From Pelagibacteraceae bacterium (GTDB lineage: Bacteria > Pseudomonadota > Alphaproteobacteria > Pelagibacterales > Pelagibacteraceae): a stretch of DNA of 48,219 nt. A model generated the notes under the pieces. The model worked only from the letters and a program-made list of their open reading frames with translations, ran no database searches and was not told the origin of the DNA. The DNA lies in NCBI GenBank assembly GCA_017640245.1, contig JAGFWA010000001.1, positions 1 through 48,219 of the forward strand, written 5' to 3'. The position numbers were made by a program, and so were the translations under genes. Below, piece by piece: positions 10,827 through 21,390 of this stretch (positions are counted from its first letter, which is position 1; each line of letters starts with the position of its first letter).

Positions 10827-10854
10827 ACCGTTTAGTAATAATTTAGTGCCTCGT

Positions 10855-10882
10855 ATAATACAATTTATACGTTAATTTGCAA
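10855..10882 (-). promoter_or_regulatory. Candidate sigma70-type promoter upstream of leuA
   Basis: On the minus strand, TTGCAA (10877-10882) and TATTAT (10855-10860) are separated by 16 bp, and the -10 ends 28 bases before the leuA ATG. It sits in the 99-bp gap between ilvC and leuA, the largest gap in this stretch. AT-rich DNA gives many chance matches, so support is moderate. The promoter could drive leuA plus the mre genes. Confidence 0.45.
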
Positions 10883-10925
10883 AATATTTATTACAAAAAA
10901 ATTAATTTTTAAAGATCAGACTGGG

Positions 10926-12509
<1,584 letters not shown>

Positions 12510-12510
<1 letters not shown>

Positions 12511-14279
12511 TAAACTAAGGTTTTCCCTTCATCAGAAACTTCTTCTTTTTCATCTCGAGAACCTAATAACATTTCATTATGAGGTTTTCCAGACGGGATC
12601 ATTGGATAACAATTTTCTCCTTTATCGACCTCACAATCAAAAATCACAGGTTTATCAACGTCGATCATTTCTTTTATTTTATTATCAAGTTCGCTAGGTT
12701 TTGTTGCTCTAATTCCAACACAACCATAGGCCTCAGCTAATTTTACAAAGTCGGGTAATGCAGCAGTGTAACTTTCTGAATAATTTTTTTCGTGCAAAAG
12801 TTCTTGCCATTGTCTAACCATTCCCATGTATTGATTATTTAGAATAAAAATTTTAATTGGCAAACGATGTTGCGCTGCTGTTGACATCTCCTGCATAGTC
12901 ATCAGAACAGATGCTTCACCGGCTATATCTATTACTAATTTTCCAGGATTTGCTATCTGAACACCAACTGCCGCTGGTAATCCGTATCCCATGGTTCCCA
13001 GTCCGCCCGAAGTCATTAATCTATTAGGTTTATTAAATTTATAATGTTGTGCCGCCCACATCTGATGTTGACCAACTTCTGTTGTAATAAATGTGTCTTT
13101 GTTTTTGGTTAGCTCATAAAGTCTTTTTACAGCATGCTGAGGCTTAATCACTGTATCGCTATTTATAAAATTTAGAGATCTTTTTTCTCTCCATTTTTCA
13201 ATTTTCTTCCACCAATTTGAAGTCTTTTGTTTATTTGAATTTAAAAAATTTTTATTTTTTTCTTTAAATGCCGTTGTTAAACTTTTTAGCAAACTACCTG
13301 CATCACTAATGATTGAAAGATCAACTTTTACATTTTTTCCAATAGAAGAAGGGTCAATATCTATATGAACCTTTTTTGACTTTGGTGAAAATTCATCAAC
13401 TTTACCTGTAATTCTATCATCAAAGCGTGCTCCGATGTTGATCATTAAATCACAATCATGCATTGCATTATTTGCTTCGTATGTTCCGTGCATACCTAAC
13501 ATTCCTAAAAATTGCGGATCATCCCCTGGATAAGCTCCTAAACCTGTTAAGGTTGATGTGATAGGAAAGCCGGTTAACGAAACTAGTTCTCTAACTAGCT
13601 TGCTTGCTTCAGGTCCAGAATTAATTACCCCGCCACCAGTATAAAATATTGGTCTGGATGATTGTTTCATCATTTTAATCAATTGGTCTAAATGTTTTGA
13701 ATTAATTTTCTTATTTCCTCCACCATTAAATGTTTTGTTCAAATTATTTTTTTTAAATTTATATTTGCCTTTTTTGAACTGAACATCTTTTGGAATATCA
13801 ACTAAAACTGGTCCGGGTCTTCCAGTTGTTGCCACCTCGAAAGCTTTGTGTATGGTGTTTGCTAAATCATTAACATCTTTAACTAACCAATTATGTTTTG
13901 TGCATGGTCTAGTAATTCCAGTTGTGTCACACTCTTGAAAAGCATCGGTTCCGATTAAATGGGTTGGAACTTGGCCGCTAATGCAAACGATAGGAATTGA
14001 ATCCATATATGCATCTGTTAATGCAGTAACCGCATTGGTAACTCCTGGTCCGGATGTAACAAACATCACGCCAGGTTTTCTCGATGAACGAGCATAGCCT
14101 TCTGCAGCATGACCAGCACCTTGTTCATGTCTTACCAAAATATGTTTTATTGATTTGTGATTTTTTAATTCATCATAAATCGGAAGAACAGCCCCTCCAG
14201 GATAACCAAAAACATGTTTTACTTTTTGGTCCTCAAGACACTTAAATACAATTTCTGCTCCAGAAAATACTTTTCCCAT
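12510..14279 (-). CDS. ilvB: Acetolactate synthase large (catalytic) subunit
   Basis: Thiamine diphosphate enzyme that condenses two pyruvates to acetolactate, or pyruvate with 2-oxobutyrate. The three domains are present: the N-terminal Pyr domain with the catalytic Glu52 in RHEQGAGHAAEGYAR, a central FAD-binding domain (about 190-350), and the C-terminal PP domain. The metal and ThDP motif, usually GDG or GDA, reads GEAS here at about residues 454-457, so an Asp-to-Glu change sits at a metal ligand. The following NNQYMGMVRQWQ is intact, which argues for an active enzyme. The length of 589 is normal. It lies 30 bp after miaA. Confidence 0.97.
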
Positions 14280-14309
14280 ATTTGTAATCTATCTTAGGAA
14301 AATTTAGGG

Positions 14310-15233
14310 TCAAGTTTTAGATAAATAACTCAGAACTTTTTTTAGTAAATCAAGATAATTGACATCAACAAATCCCTTCCAATCTTGCATCTGACCTCTT
14401 TGCCAAGTACGTTGTCTTTTGGCATACTGCCTAGTTTTTATAAGTACTTTCTCTTTTAATTCTTTCACTGAAATTTTTTTATCTAAGAACAATCCAATTT
14501 CTTTAAGTCCTATTATAGAATTTGAAGTATGTAACGTGTGCGAGGATAAACCTGATTTAATATATTTTTTAGTTTCCTCTATAGCGCCATTTTTCAGCAT
14601 ATCTAGAAATCTTTTTTTTATTCTCTTTTCTAACTCTGACTTAGGTGGAATAAGACAAATTTTTAAAAATTCACTAGGGTTAAAATATTTTTTATTTTTC
14701 TTTTTTTGCCATTCACTTAAAGTTATGCCCGTAGCATCATAGACTGAAATTGCACGAGAAACTCTTTGTATATCATTTCTGTTTATACCTTCAAAAATTT
14801 TTGGATATCTTTTGCCGTAGTGATTTTGCATCATCCATTTTCCTATCGGATTTAAATAGCTATAATCAATTTTTGGAACCTCAGGAATTTTCACTAGTCC
14901 ATCTATTAAAACCTTAAAATATAGACCTGTTCCACCAACTACTAATGCTGGTTTTCCTTTTTTATTTATGTCTTTAATTTTTTTTACAGCTAACTCATAC
15001 CAAGAACCAACTGAAAAGTTTTCTTTTACTGAAACAAATCCGTACAAATGGTGTTTAACACTTTTTTCATTAGGTCTTGCAGATAAAATTTTAACTTCTT
15101 TATAAACTTGCATACTATCTGCATTAACGATTTCACCATTAAATTCTTTAGCAATATCCACGGCTAACCTCGATTTGCCTGATGCAGTCGGCCCAAATAA
15201 AAGGATTATTTTTTTTTTAGTTTTTTTTGACAA
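14310..15233 (-). CDS. miaA: tRNA dimethylallyltransferase
   Basis: Transfers an isopentenyl group to A37 of tRNAs that read codons starting with U, using dimethylallyl diphosphate. A P-loop GPTASGKS is at residues 14-21. The family block VNADSMQVYKEVKILSARP follows at about 37-55 and carries the substrate Asp. The GGTGLYFKVLIDGL motif is near residue 100, and the C-terminal TRQYAKRQRTWQRGQ matches the tRNA-binding end. The length of 307 is normal. It is one base pair from the degP stop, so it is probably co-transcribed with the hfl-degP genes. Confidence 0.97.
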   Translation of the reverse strand: MSKKTKKKIILLFGPTASGKSRLAVDIAKEFNGEIVNADSMQVYKEVKILSARPNEKSVKHHLYGFVSVKENFSVGSWYELAVKKIKDINKKGKPALVVGGTGLYFKVLIDGLVKIPEVPKIDYSYLNPIGKWMMQNHYGKRYPKIFEGINRNDIQRVSRAISVYDATGITLSEWQKKKNKKYFNPSEFLKICLIPPKSELEKRIKKRFLDMLKNGAIEETKKYIKSGLSSHTLHTSNSIIGLKEIGLFLDKKISVKELKEKVLIKTRQYAKRQRTWQRGQMQDWKGFVDVNYLDLLKKVLSYLSKT

Positions 15234-15234
15234 G

Positions 15235-16650
15235 TTACTTTATTTTGACAGTCCCATAACTTGGTTGGTTATTTCGATTAATAAATCTAATTAATATTGT
15301 TTTCTTACCATTTGAAATTATTTGTTTTGCTACTTTTTTTAAATCCTCTGTATCTTTTATAGGTTTTTTTTGTAACTCAACAATTATATCGCCGGGTGTA
15401 AGCAATTTTGATAGAGAGCTTCTGGGTGAAATATCAACTACAATCACGCCTTTTAAATTTACGTCCAGTTTTCTTTTTTCGATTTCATCAGAACTTAAAT
15501 TTGACACAGTAATTTTTAAATCCTCTATTTCAACTTCTTTATTTTTTTTAGCAGGTTTGTTTTCAGCTATAAACTCCTTTGAAGATTCAAGTCTGCCTAA
15601 AACTAATTTTTTGTTAATTGATTTTTTATTTCTCCAAATTTTTACAGAAACATTTTTACCTACTTTGGTGTTAGCAACAATTTTAGGAAGATTTCTCATG
15701 GTATTTATTTCGTTTCCATCAAATTCTAAAATTATATCTCCAGGTTCAATGCCCGCTTTTTCAGCAGGACTATTTTGAGATACCCCGGCTACAAGTGCTC
15801 CTTTAGGTGTATCTAAATTTTGAACTTCTGCAATTTCTTTTGTCACTTCTTGAATTCTTACTCCCAACCAACCACGTTTCGTTTCCCCATATTTTATTAA
15901 TTGACTAATTATATTTGATGCTACATTTGAAGGAATCGCAAAGCCAATTCCGATTGATCCCGATTGTCCTGGCGCAATGATTGCTGTGTTAATTCCTATA
16001 ACCTTTCCCTCTAAATTAAATAGAGGACCTCCTGAATTTCCCTGGTTGATTGAAGCATCAGTTTGAATAAAATCGTCATATCGAGTCAAATTAATATCTC
16101 GATTTCTTGCAGAAATTATTCCAGAGGTCACTGTACCGCCTAAACCAAAAGGGTTTCCAATTGCCACTACCCAATCTCCCACTCTAGCTTTGTCAGAATT
16201 TCCGAACTCAACAGATGTAAACTTGCTCGAAGAATCAATTTTTAGCACAGCTAAATCTGCATATGGATCAGAGCCAATAACCTTAGCTTCATATTCTTTG
16301 CTGTCGATCTTTACTATTATATCGTCCGCATTTGCAATAACGTGATTGTTTGTAACTATAGTTCCATCTTTATCAATTATAAATCCAGATCCTAGTGAAG
16401 TGGCCTTTCTTTCTGTTGGTCTTTCAAATTCTTTAAACATGTCCTCAAATGGTGATCCTGGAGGAAACTGAAATGGAAAAGGATTAGCCTGAGTTTTTAT
16501 TGTTTGAGTGGTTGAAATATTGACCACAGATGGCATTAGTTTTTCAGCTAAATCAGCAAAAGAATTTGGGATTTGTTTCGCGTACAAATTACCATTAAAT
16601 AAAATAAGTAATACAAATAATTTTAATGTTATTTTTTTGAAAGTACTCAT
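15235..16650 (-). CDS. degP: DegP/DegQ-type periplasmic serine protease
   Basis: Secreted quality-control protease of the HtrA family. An N-terminal signal peptide of about 24 residues (hydrophobic LKLFVLLILF, cleavage near LYA) directs it to the periplasm. The trypsin-like domain carries the complete triad: His103 in TNNHV, Asp132 in DPYADLAV and Ser206 in GNSGGPL. Two PDZ domains follow, at about 260-350 and 390-470. The length of 471 is typical of alphaproteobacterial Do proteases. It follows hflK-hflC and the DUF2065 gene, an order common in alphaproteobacteria, suggesting a shared role in membrane and envelope proteostasis. DegQ or MucD would be equally fair names. Confidence 0.95.
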   Translation of the reverse strand: MSTFKKITLKLFVLLILFNGNLYAKQIPNSFADLAEKLMPSVVNISTTQTIKTQANPFPFQFPPGSPFEDMFKEFERPTERKATSLGSGFIIDKDGTIVTNNHVIANADDIIVKIDSKEYEAKVIGSDPYADLAVLKIDSSSKFTSVEFGNSDKARVGDWVVAIGNPFGLGGTVTSGIISARNRDINLTRYDDFIQTDASINQGNSGGPLFNLEGKVIGINTAIIAPGQSGSIGIGFAIPSNVASNIISQLIKYGETKRGWLGVRIQEVTKEIAEVQNLDTPKGALVAGVSQNSPAEKAGIEPGDIILEFDGNEINTMRNLPKIVANTKVGKNVSVKIWRNKKSINKKLVLGRLESSKEFIAENKPAKKNKEVEIEDLKITVSNLSSDEIEKRKLDVNLKGVIVVDISPRSSLSKLLTPGDIIVELQKKPIKDTEDLKKVAKQIISNGKKTILIRFINRNNQPSYGTVKIK

Positions 16651-16836
16651 TTAACTTTTCCCAAACCACACTATGATGAATCCTAATACCGCAAATATCA
16701 TACCAACTGTCCTTAAACTATTTGTTGGCATAACCTCAATTAACTTAGACATATTCTTGATTTTTGACGGAAACAAGGCGCAAAGAAGACCTTCGATAAA
16801 CAAAATTAAACCAATAGCAATGATAAATTCCTTCAT
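16651..16836 (-). CDS. DUF2065 (YjeT-like) small membrane protein
   Basis: A 61-residue protein of unknown function with two hydrophobic segments (about 3-21 and 41-58), separated by a short basic loop. The pattern of Gly-rich helices (GLILFIEGLLCALFP and LRTVGMIFAVLGFIIVW) matches the DUF2065/YjeT family, which is usually encoded next to hflC and degP, as here. The stop abuts the degP start (one base apart) and the start lies 10 bp after hflC. A role with the HflKC complex is inferred from position only. Confidence 0.85.
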   Translation of the reverse strand: MKEFIIAIGLILFIEGLLCALFPSKIKNMSKLIEVMPTNSLRTVGMIFAVLGFIIVWFGKS

Positions 16837-16846
16837 GCCTTAGCAT

Positions 16847-17713
16847 TTATTGTTTTTTGATGATTCCAGTTTTTCCAAAGAATTTAAAAAAGTCACTATC
16901 TGGTGACAAAATTAGTGAAGTATCTCCTCCAATTAAAGCCTTTTCATAAGCTTGCATAGCTCTGTAAAAAGAAAAAAAATTAGGATCTCTTCCAAAAGCA
17001 TCTGCGAAAATTTTATTTCTTTTCCCATCGCCTTCACCTTTCATAATTTCAGATTGTTTTTTTGCATTTGCCAAAATGACTGTTACCTCTTTATCTGCTG
17101 TTGAGGTAATTGTAACTGCCATCTCAGCACCTTTTGCTCTAAATTCCTTTGCTTCTCTTTCTCTTTCAGTCTGCATTCTCTTGTATATAGCTTCACTATT
17201 TGCTTGTGGAAGATCGGCTCTTTTAATTCTTACATCAATAATTGTTATACCAAAGCCTTCTGCTTCAGTATTAACGCCCTCTTGAATAATTGCCATTTGC
17301 TTTGTTCTATCTTCAGATAACAGTGTTGCAAGACTCTGTGTACCTAAAACACTTCTTAATCTTGAATTAATAATGGTAGCCAATCTTGATCTCGCTACTC
17401 TTTCGTCGCCCACTGAAATGTAAAATTTTAATGGATCAACAATCTTAAATCTTGCATAAGCATCAACGATTAATCTTTTTTGGTCGGATGCAATAACTTC
17501 TTCTGGTTGGGGATCTAAACTTAATATTCTACGATCTAAAAACACAACATTCTGAATAAAAGGAATTTTTACCTGAAGACCTGGTTTAGAAATGACCTTC
17601 TTGGGGTCACCAAATTGCAAAACAATAGCTTGGTTAATTTCTTGTACTACAAAAAGCGATTGGTATGCTATCACTCCTAGAACAACCAATATTGGAATCA
17701 AAAATTTTTTCAT
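16847..17713 (-). CDS. hflC: HflC, SPFH-domain membrane protease modulator
   Basis: Partner of HflK in a large inner membrane assembly that encloses and regulates the FtsH protease. There is one N-terminal membrane segment (about residues 4-22), then an SPFH/band-7 domain beginning with QAIVLQFGDPKKVISKPGL (about 29-47). A helical, Ala/Glu-rich C-terminal part follows, with QTEREREAKEFRAKGAEMA near 181-199. The length of 288 is normal. It overlaps hflK by 4 bp. Confidence 0.96.
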   Translation of the reverse strand: MKKFLIPILVVLGVIAYQSLFVVQEINQAIVLQFGDPKKVISKPGLQVKIPFIQNVVFLDRRILSLDPQPEEVIASDQKRLIVDAYARFKIVDPLKFYISVGDERVARSRLATIINSRLRSVLGTQSLATLLSEDRTKQMAIIQEGVNTEAEGFGITIIDVRIKRADLPQANSEAIYKRMQTEREREAKEFRAKGAEMAVTITSTADKEVTVILANAKKQSEIMKGEGDGKRNKIFADAFGRDPNFFSFYRAMQAYEKALIGGDTSLILSPDSDFFKFFGKTGIIKKQ

Positions 17714-18810
17714 TGTTTCTTTTCTTTGCTTCTAAGTTCTGGAAGAGGCAAGTAAGGAACAACGCCTGCACCAGAGCTTTTATCAATAATAACTTTATCT
17801 ATATCCGCTAAAACTTTTTCCATGGTTTCCAGATACATTCTTTCTTGTGTTACTTTTTTAGCTTTTGCGTATTCATTATATATAGCTACAAATCTGCTGG
17901 CTTCACCTTCGGCTTCAGCAACTACTTGTTTTTTATATGCCTCAGCTTCCTGTAAAATTTTAGCTGCTTCTCCCCGTGCTCTTGGTATAACGTCGTTCTG
18001 ATAAGCTTCGGCTTCATTTTTTGAACGTTCCATATCTGCCCTCGCTGCTTGAACATCTCTAAAGGCATCAATTACTTCATCGGGTGGATCAGCTTTTTGA
18101 GTTTGCACTTGAGTAATCTGTATTCCAGACTCATACTCATCCAAAAGACCTTGCATAATAGTTTGTGTTTCGGCTTCAATTTTAGATCTTCCTTCGGTTA
18201 ATATTGGTTGAAGTCTACTTTTTGCTATTACTTCTCTCATGGCTGTTTCAGCAGCAGCTTTTACTGTTACGACAGGACTTTGTATTTTAAATAAAAATTT
18301 TCCAGCATCTTTGATCACCCAAAAGACAGAATAGTCTATATTAACTATATTTTCGTCTCCCGTTAGCATTAAGCTTTCCTCAGGAACATCGTCAACTCCA
18401 GAAGTTCTTCCGGTATCACTAGCTGACCGAAATCCTACATCAATACGATTTACTTTTGTAACTTTTGGTGTCAAGACTCTTTCTACTGGAAAAGGTAAAT
18501 GATAATTTAATCCAGGCTGTGTTGTTTGAGTAAATTTTCCAAATCTAAGTACTACCCCTTGTTCATCTGGCAAAACTCTATAAAGACCGCTTAGTGCCCA
18601 AAGGATTAATAAAATTATAATTCCTAAAGCAATAGGTTTCTTACCTCCTGCTTTACCACCTGGAAAAATTTTTCCTATCTTGCCTTGAGCTTTTCTAATT
18701 AGATCGTCAATATTTGGTGGGGATGTTCTGCGCCCAGAACCATTTCCGTCTCCTCCTGGAGGTGAGCCCCAAGGAGATTGCTGTTTAAATATATCGTCTC
18801 TAGAAGGCAT
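17710..18810 (-). CDS. hflK: HflK, SPFH-domain membrane protease modulator
   Basis: Forms the HflKC complex with HflC around FtsH. The N-terminal 55 residues are Gly/Pro-rich and basic (SPWGSPPGGDGNGSGRRTSPP), as usual for HflK. One membrane segment follows at about 60-78 (LGIIILLILWALSGLYRVL), then the SPFH domain starting at DEQGVVLRFGKF, and a long Ala/Glu coiled-coil region around 250-310. The length of 366 is normal. It diverges from mrp across 54 bp. A weak minus-strand promoter match (TTGTTT, 16 bp, TATATA at 18818-18845) lies 7 bases before its ATG and is noted without firm support. Confidence 0.96.
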   Translation of the reverse strand: MPSRDDIFKQQSPWGSPPGGDGNGSGRRTSPPNIDDLIRKAQGKIGKIFPGGKAGGKKPIALGIIILLILWALSGLYRVLPDEQGVVLRFGKFTQTTQPGLNYHLPFPVERVLTPKVTKVNRIDVGFRSASDTGRTSGVDDVPEESLMLTGDENIVNIDYSVFWVIKDAGKFLFKIQSPVVTVKAAAETAMREVIAKSRLQPILTEGRSKIEAETQTIMQGLLDEYESGIQITQVQTQKADPPDEVIDAFRDVQAARADMERSKNEAEAYQNDVIPRARGEAAKILQEAEAYKKQVVAEAEGEASRFVAIYNEYAKAKKVTQERMYLETMEKVLADIDKVIIDKSSGAGVVPYLPLPELRSKEKKQ

Positions 18811-18864
18811 GACACTTTATATAATGACTTTTTGAATAAAAACAAGTTATGATAAAGCACCATA

Positions 18865-19692
18865 ATGTTCAAAAATAAAGCTAAAACAGGTGATAGTTTG
18901 AAGGAAAAAGTTTCTCCAAAAAATTTTACAAAAAATCCAATCAAAGGAACAAAATTTACAGTTATGATTTCAAGTGCTAAAGGAGGAGTTGGAAAATCTA
19001 CCTTTTCCATTAATTTACTCTTTGCTTTACAAAAACTTGGCTACAAAGTTGGTTTGCTTGATGCTGATATTCATGGTCCTTCTTTACCGAAAATGATTGG
19101 ACTAAATGAAAGACCAAAAACTAATAATGATAAATTTTTATTACCGTTAGAAAAATATGGAGCCCAATTTATGTCCTTAGGATTTTTAGTTGATGAAAAA
19201 ACTCCTATGATTTGGAGAGGTCCAATGGTTGCCGGTACAATCAAAACGCTTGCAGAAAAAGTCTTGTGGAAAGATTTAGATTTTTTAATAATTGATATGC
19301 CTCCAGGTACGGGTGATACTCAACTTACATTTGCCCAAGATGTTAAAATAGATGGAGCAATTATAATATCTACTCCACAAGAATTAGCGCTAATGGATGT
19401 AACAAGAGGAATTCAAATGTTTAATAAAGTTAAAATTAAAATTCTTGGTTTAGTAGAGAATATGAGTTTTTTCAAAGGTGATGATGGAAAGAGTTATAAT
19501 ATTTTTGGCGAAGATGGAGTTGAGAAAACGGCAAAAGAATTTGATAAAAAATTTTTAGGAAAAATTCCAATTAATACCGAGCTTAGAAAATCAGCAGATC
19601 TAGGTTTGCCCTTAACCTACAAAAAACCAGATCATGAAATATCAAAAATATTTGCTGATATTGCTTTAAAAATTAAACAAGATGTTCTCTAA
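18865..19692 (+). CDS. mrp: Mrp/ApbC family iron-sulfur cluster carrier ATPase
   Basis: P-loop ATPase of the Mrp/NBP35 family, which binds and transfers Fe-S clusters. The deviant Walker A motif AKGGVGKST is at about residues 38-46. [16 protein letters not shown] follows at about 63-78, and the family block [14 protein letters not shown] near 145-158. The 275-residue protein lacks the N-terminal DUF59/MIP18 domain of longer relatives. The usual CxxC near NMSYF is absent: the segment reads [20 protein letters not shown]. Its 3' end overlaps convergent thyX by 20 bp. It diverges from hflK. Confidence 0.94.
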   Translation: MFKNKAKTGDSLKEKVSPKNFTKNPIKGTKFTVMISSAKGGVGKSTFSINLLFALQKLGYKVGLLDADIHGPSLPKMIGLNERPKTNNDKFLLPLEKYGAQFMSLGFLVDEKTPMIWRGPMVAGTIKTLAEKVLWKDLDFLIIDMPPGTGDTQLTFAQDVKIDGAIIISTPQELALMDVTRGIQMFNKVKIKILGLVENMSFFKGDDGKSYNIFGEDGVEKTAKEFDKKFLGKIPINTELRKSADLGLPLTYKKPDHEISKIFADIALKIKQDVL

Positions 19693-20620
19693 AACCAAAG
19701 GACTCCATCAATTCATTCCATTCTCTTTTTGACAATCTAGAATCCTCAAACTTACATTTCTCTCCCTTGATCATTTTTTTCACAATAGATTTACCTTTCA
19801 AAGAAAGTTCTGTAACTCCAACTCTGTAATCCATAAAAGCTTCATACGTTATTGGAACCCATTTTTTTAAAGAATCTATCATCACATCTGCGTAGGCTCT
19901 AATTTCATATTGTGCATGACTATCTGCTCTTAAGGCTAAGAAGTTAAGAAGATTTAACAAATCAGTTTTCCAATACCACTGGGTATAAGCATTCAAAGTA
20001 AGATTCATTCTAGCAAGTTCTCTTGCTAATCCCTGTTTGTTTTCATCAATAACACTACCATCATATTTTTCGTTTAACATTTTTTCATAATCATCATAAT
20101 TTTTTTGAGCATCTTCTTTAAGAATTTTTAAGATCTCATCTGCTTGTTTTCCATTAATTAAATCTCCTCTTCCTTGACGATTATCTTTTGATTGGGCTGC
20201 CAAATGCTCTTTTTCTGGAATATAAAATTCTTTATCAAGAATTGAATATCTTGCGGAGTATTCGTTTACATTGGCGGTTCGATGTCTAATCCATTGTCTT
20301 GCAACAAATATTGGAAGTTTAACATGATATTTAATTTCACACATTTCAAAAGGTGTGCTGTGCCTATGTCTCATTAAATATTTTATTAAGCCGCTATCGG
20401 TAGAAACTTTTTTTGTTCCTTTGCCATATGAAACTCTAGCCGACTGAACAACAGAACTGTCATCTCCCATATAATCCACGACTCTGACAAAACCATGATC
20501 TAAAACTGGAAGAGCTTCATAAAGAATCTTTTCTAATTCTGGTGAAATAACTCTTTTTGTTACATTGCTTTGGGATTGTTGGTCCAAAATTTCTTGTTTT
20601 TGCTCTTTCGTTAATTTCAT
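19673..20620 (-). CDS. thyX: Flavin-dependent thymidylate synthase ThyX
   Basis: Converts dUMP to dTMP using methylene-tetrahydrofolate and FAD/NADPH, replacing ThyA and yielding tetrahydrofolate. The ThyX signature RHR-x7-S is seen at residues 112-122 ([16 protein letters not shown]). A second nucleotide and FAD-contacting block, [20 protein letters not shown], sits at 83-102. The C-terminal part includes [20 protein letters not shown], typical of the dUMP site. The length of 315 is as in alphaproteobacteria. The gene diverges from the tmRNA gene and converges with mrp. Confidence 0.97.
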   Translation of the reverse strand: MKLTKEQKQEILDQQSQSNVTKRVISPELEKILYEALPVLDHGFVRVVDYMGDDSSVVQSARVSYGKGTKKVSTDSGLIKYLMRHRHSTPFEMCEIKYHVKLPIFVARQWIRHRTANVNEYSARYSILDKEFYIPEKEHLAAQSKDNRQGRGDLINGKQADEILKILKEDAQKNYDDYEKMLNEKYDGSVIDENKQGLARELARMNLTLNAYTQWYWKTDLLNLLNFLALRADSHAQYEIRAYADVMIDSLKKWVPITYEAFMDYRVGVTELSLKGKSIVKKMIKGEKCKFEDSRLSKREWNELMESFGFREHLV

Positions 20621-20633
20621 TATGAAAAATCTA

Positions 20634-20663
20634 TTGAATCTTTGATAACAAGTTTTATATTAT
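20634..20663 (+). promoter_or_regulatory. Candidate promoter of the tmRNA gene
   Basis: TTGAAT (20634-20639) with TATATT (20656-20661, 16-bp spacing) or TATTAT (20658-20663, 18-bp spacing). Transcription would then begin around 20668-20670, at the GTTGG-TTTT-CCAAC hairpin that opens the acceptor piece. It lies in the divergent gap between thyX and ssrA. The match is moderate in AT-rich DNA, but its position suits the RNA well. Confidence 0.45.
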
Positions 20664-20664
20664 T

Positions 20665-20924
20665 ACTGTTGGTTTTCCAACTATGACGATAAACGAATTT
20701 CGTAATAAACATTGCGGACGTGGGGGCAGTACCCACCACCTCCACCATTTACAACTTATGGGGGTGAATCAGAATCGACGAGTGTCTAAAGGCTGTTCTT
20801 TCGTTCGAGATAGTTCCGACGTAACGGGCTAATTATAAATGCAAATGATAAATTTGCTCTTGCTGCTTAATTAACTTGTTAATTAAATAAGCACGGTCTG
20901 GGGCACCGGGTAACAGAACGCCCC
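20665..20924 (+). ncRNA. ssrA: Circularly permuted two-piece tmRNA (ssrA)
   Basis: Rescues stalled ribosomes by acting as tRNA and mRNA. The gene is permuted, as in alphaproteobacteria. The acceptor piece comes first and ends in CACCTCCACCA at 20747, with a T-arm GTGGG-GGCAGTA-CCCAC just before it. About 12 bases (20748-20759) of intervening sequence follow. The coding piece then opens at 20760 with GGGGGTGAATCAGAATCGACG. GGGGGTG (20760-20766) pairs with CACCTCC over seven base pairs, rebuilding the acceptor stem, and AGTGT (20781-20785) can pair with ACATT (20709-20713). The tag frame runs GCA at 20841 to TAA at 20868 and encodes ANDKFALAA. The 3' end contains CACCGGGTAACAGAACGCCCC, with GGGGC/GCCCC (20900-20904, 20920-20924) followed by T residues that could also serve as terminator. 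The outer ends are approximate. Confidence 0.93.
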
Positions 20925-20928
20925 TTTT
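20903..20928 (+). repeat. Copy 1 of a degenerate direct repeat: tmRNA 3' end
   Basis: The last bases of the tmRNA coding piece (GCACCGGGTAACAGAACGCC and following) recur in degenerate form at 21391-21416, 488 bp downstream. By eye, 19 of 26 positions agree and every mismatch is a transition. The two copies flank the MOSC-domain gene. Confidence 0.5.
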
Positions 20929-20936
20929 AATTTTTT

Positions 20937-21377
20937 ATGGGAAAAGTACTTGAAATAGGAATTTCTAAAAATAAAGGTGACAAAATAGTAAGCCTAAATG
21001 ATGTTGAGGCCATTAAAGGAAAAGGATTAGTAGGCGAGAGACATTTTAAAGAAAATAATGAAAAGAGACTCCAAATTACTCTTATTGAAATAGAAAATAT
21101 CAATCACTATAATAAAATAACCGGAACAGCAATTCAGGCAATAAACTTTTTAAGAAATATTGTTACAGAAGGAATTCGACTTAATGAATTGGTTGGTAAA
21201 GAGTTTTTTATTGGTGCAGTAAAAGTGAAAGCTCATGATTTATGCAAACCTTGTAAATATTTGCAAGAATCCTTACGGCAAAAAAATATACTGAAAGAGC
21301 TCTTGTACACAGGTGGTTTGAGATGTGAAATATTATCTAGTGGAAAAATCTATATAAATGATCAAATAATATCCTAA
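20937..21377 (+). CDS. MOSC-domain protein
   Basis: The 146-residue product looks like a stand-alone MOSC domain, the C-terminal beta-strand domain of molybdenum cofactor sulfurases, found also in YiiM- and YuaD-type proteins linked to sulfur or metal transfer and to detoxification of hydroxylated bases. Supporting features are the GLVGERHF stretch near residue 30 (family GD.H site), an INFLRNIVTEG block near 65-75, and a Cys pair in LCKPCKYL near 101-108; MOSC domains have one conserved Cys in this region. The ATG is only 12 bp after the tmRNA 3' end with no gap for its own promoter, so read-through from ssrA is possible. A degenerate copy of the tmRNA end follows the gene. The biochemical role is unassigned. 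Confidence 0.75.
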   Translation: MGKVLEIGISKNKGDKIVSLNDVEAIKGKGLVGERHFKENNEKRLQITLIEIENINHYNKITGTAIQAINFLRNIVTEGIRLNELVGKEFFIGAVKVKAHDLCKPCKYLQESLRQKNILKELLYTGGLRCEILSSGKIYINDQIIS

Positions 21378-21390
21378 ACAATAAAATTAT

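Noticed and set aside
16651-16836. Toxin-like small membrane peptide as a reading of the 61-residue gene
   Set aside because: The position next to hflC and degP and the two-helix pattern fit DUF2065 better, and there is no antitoxin partner.
18699-19010. Open frame across the hflK-mrp divergent gap on the minus strand
   Set aside because: It overlaps both real genes in the wrong frame and would cover the promoter gap.
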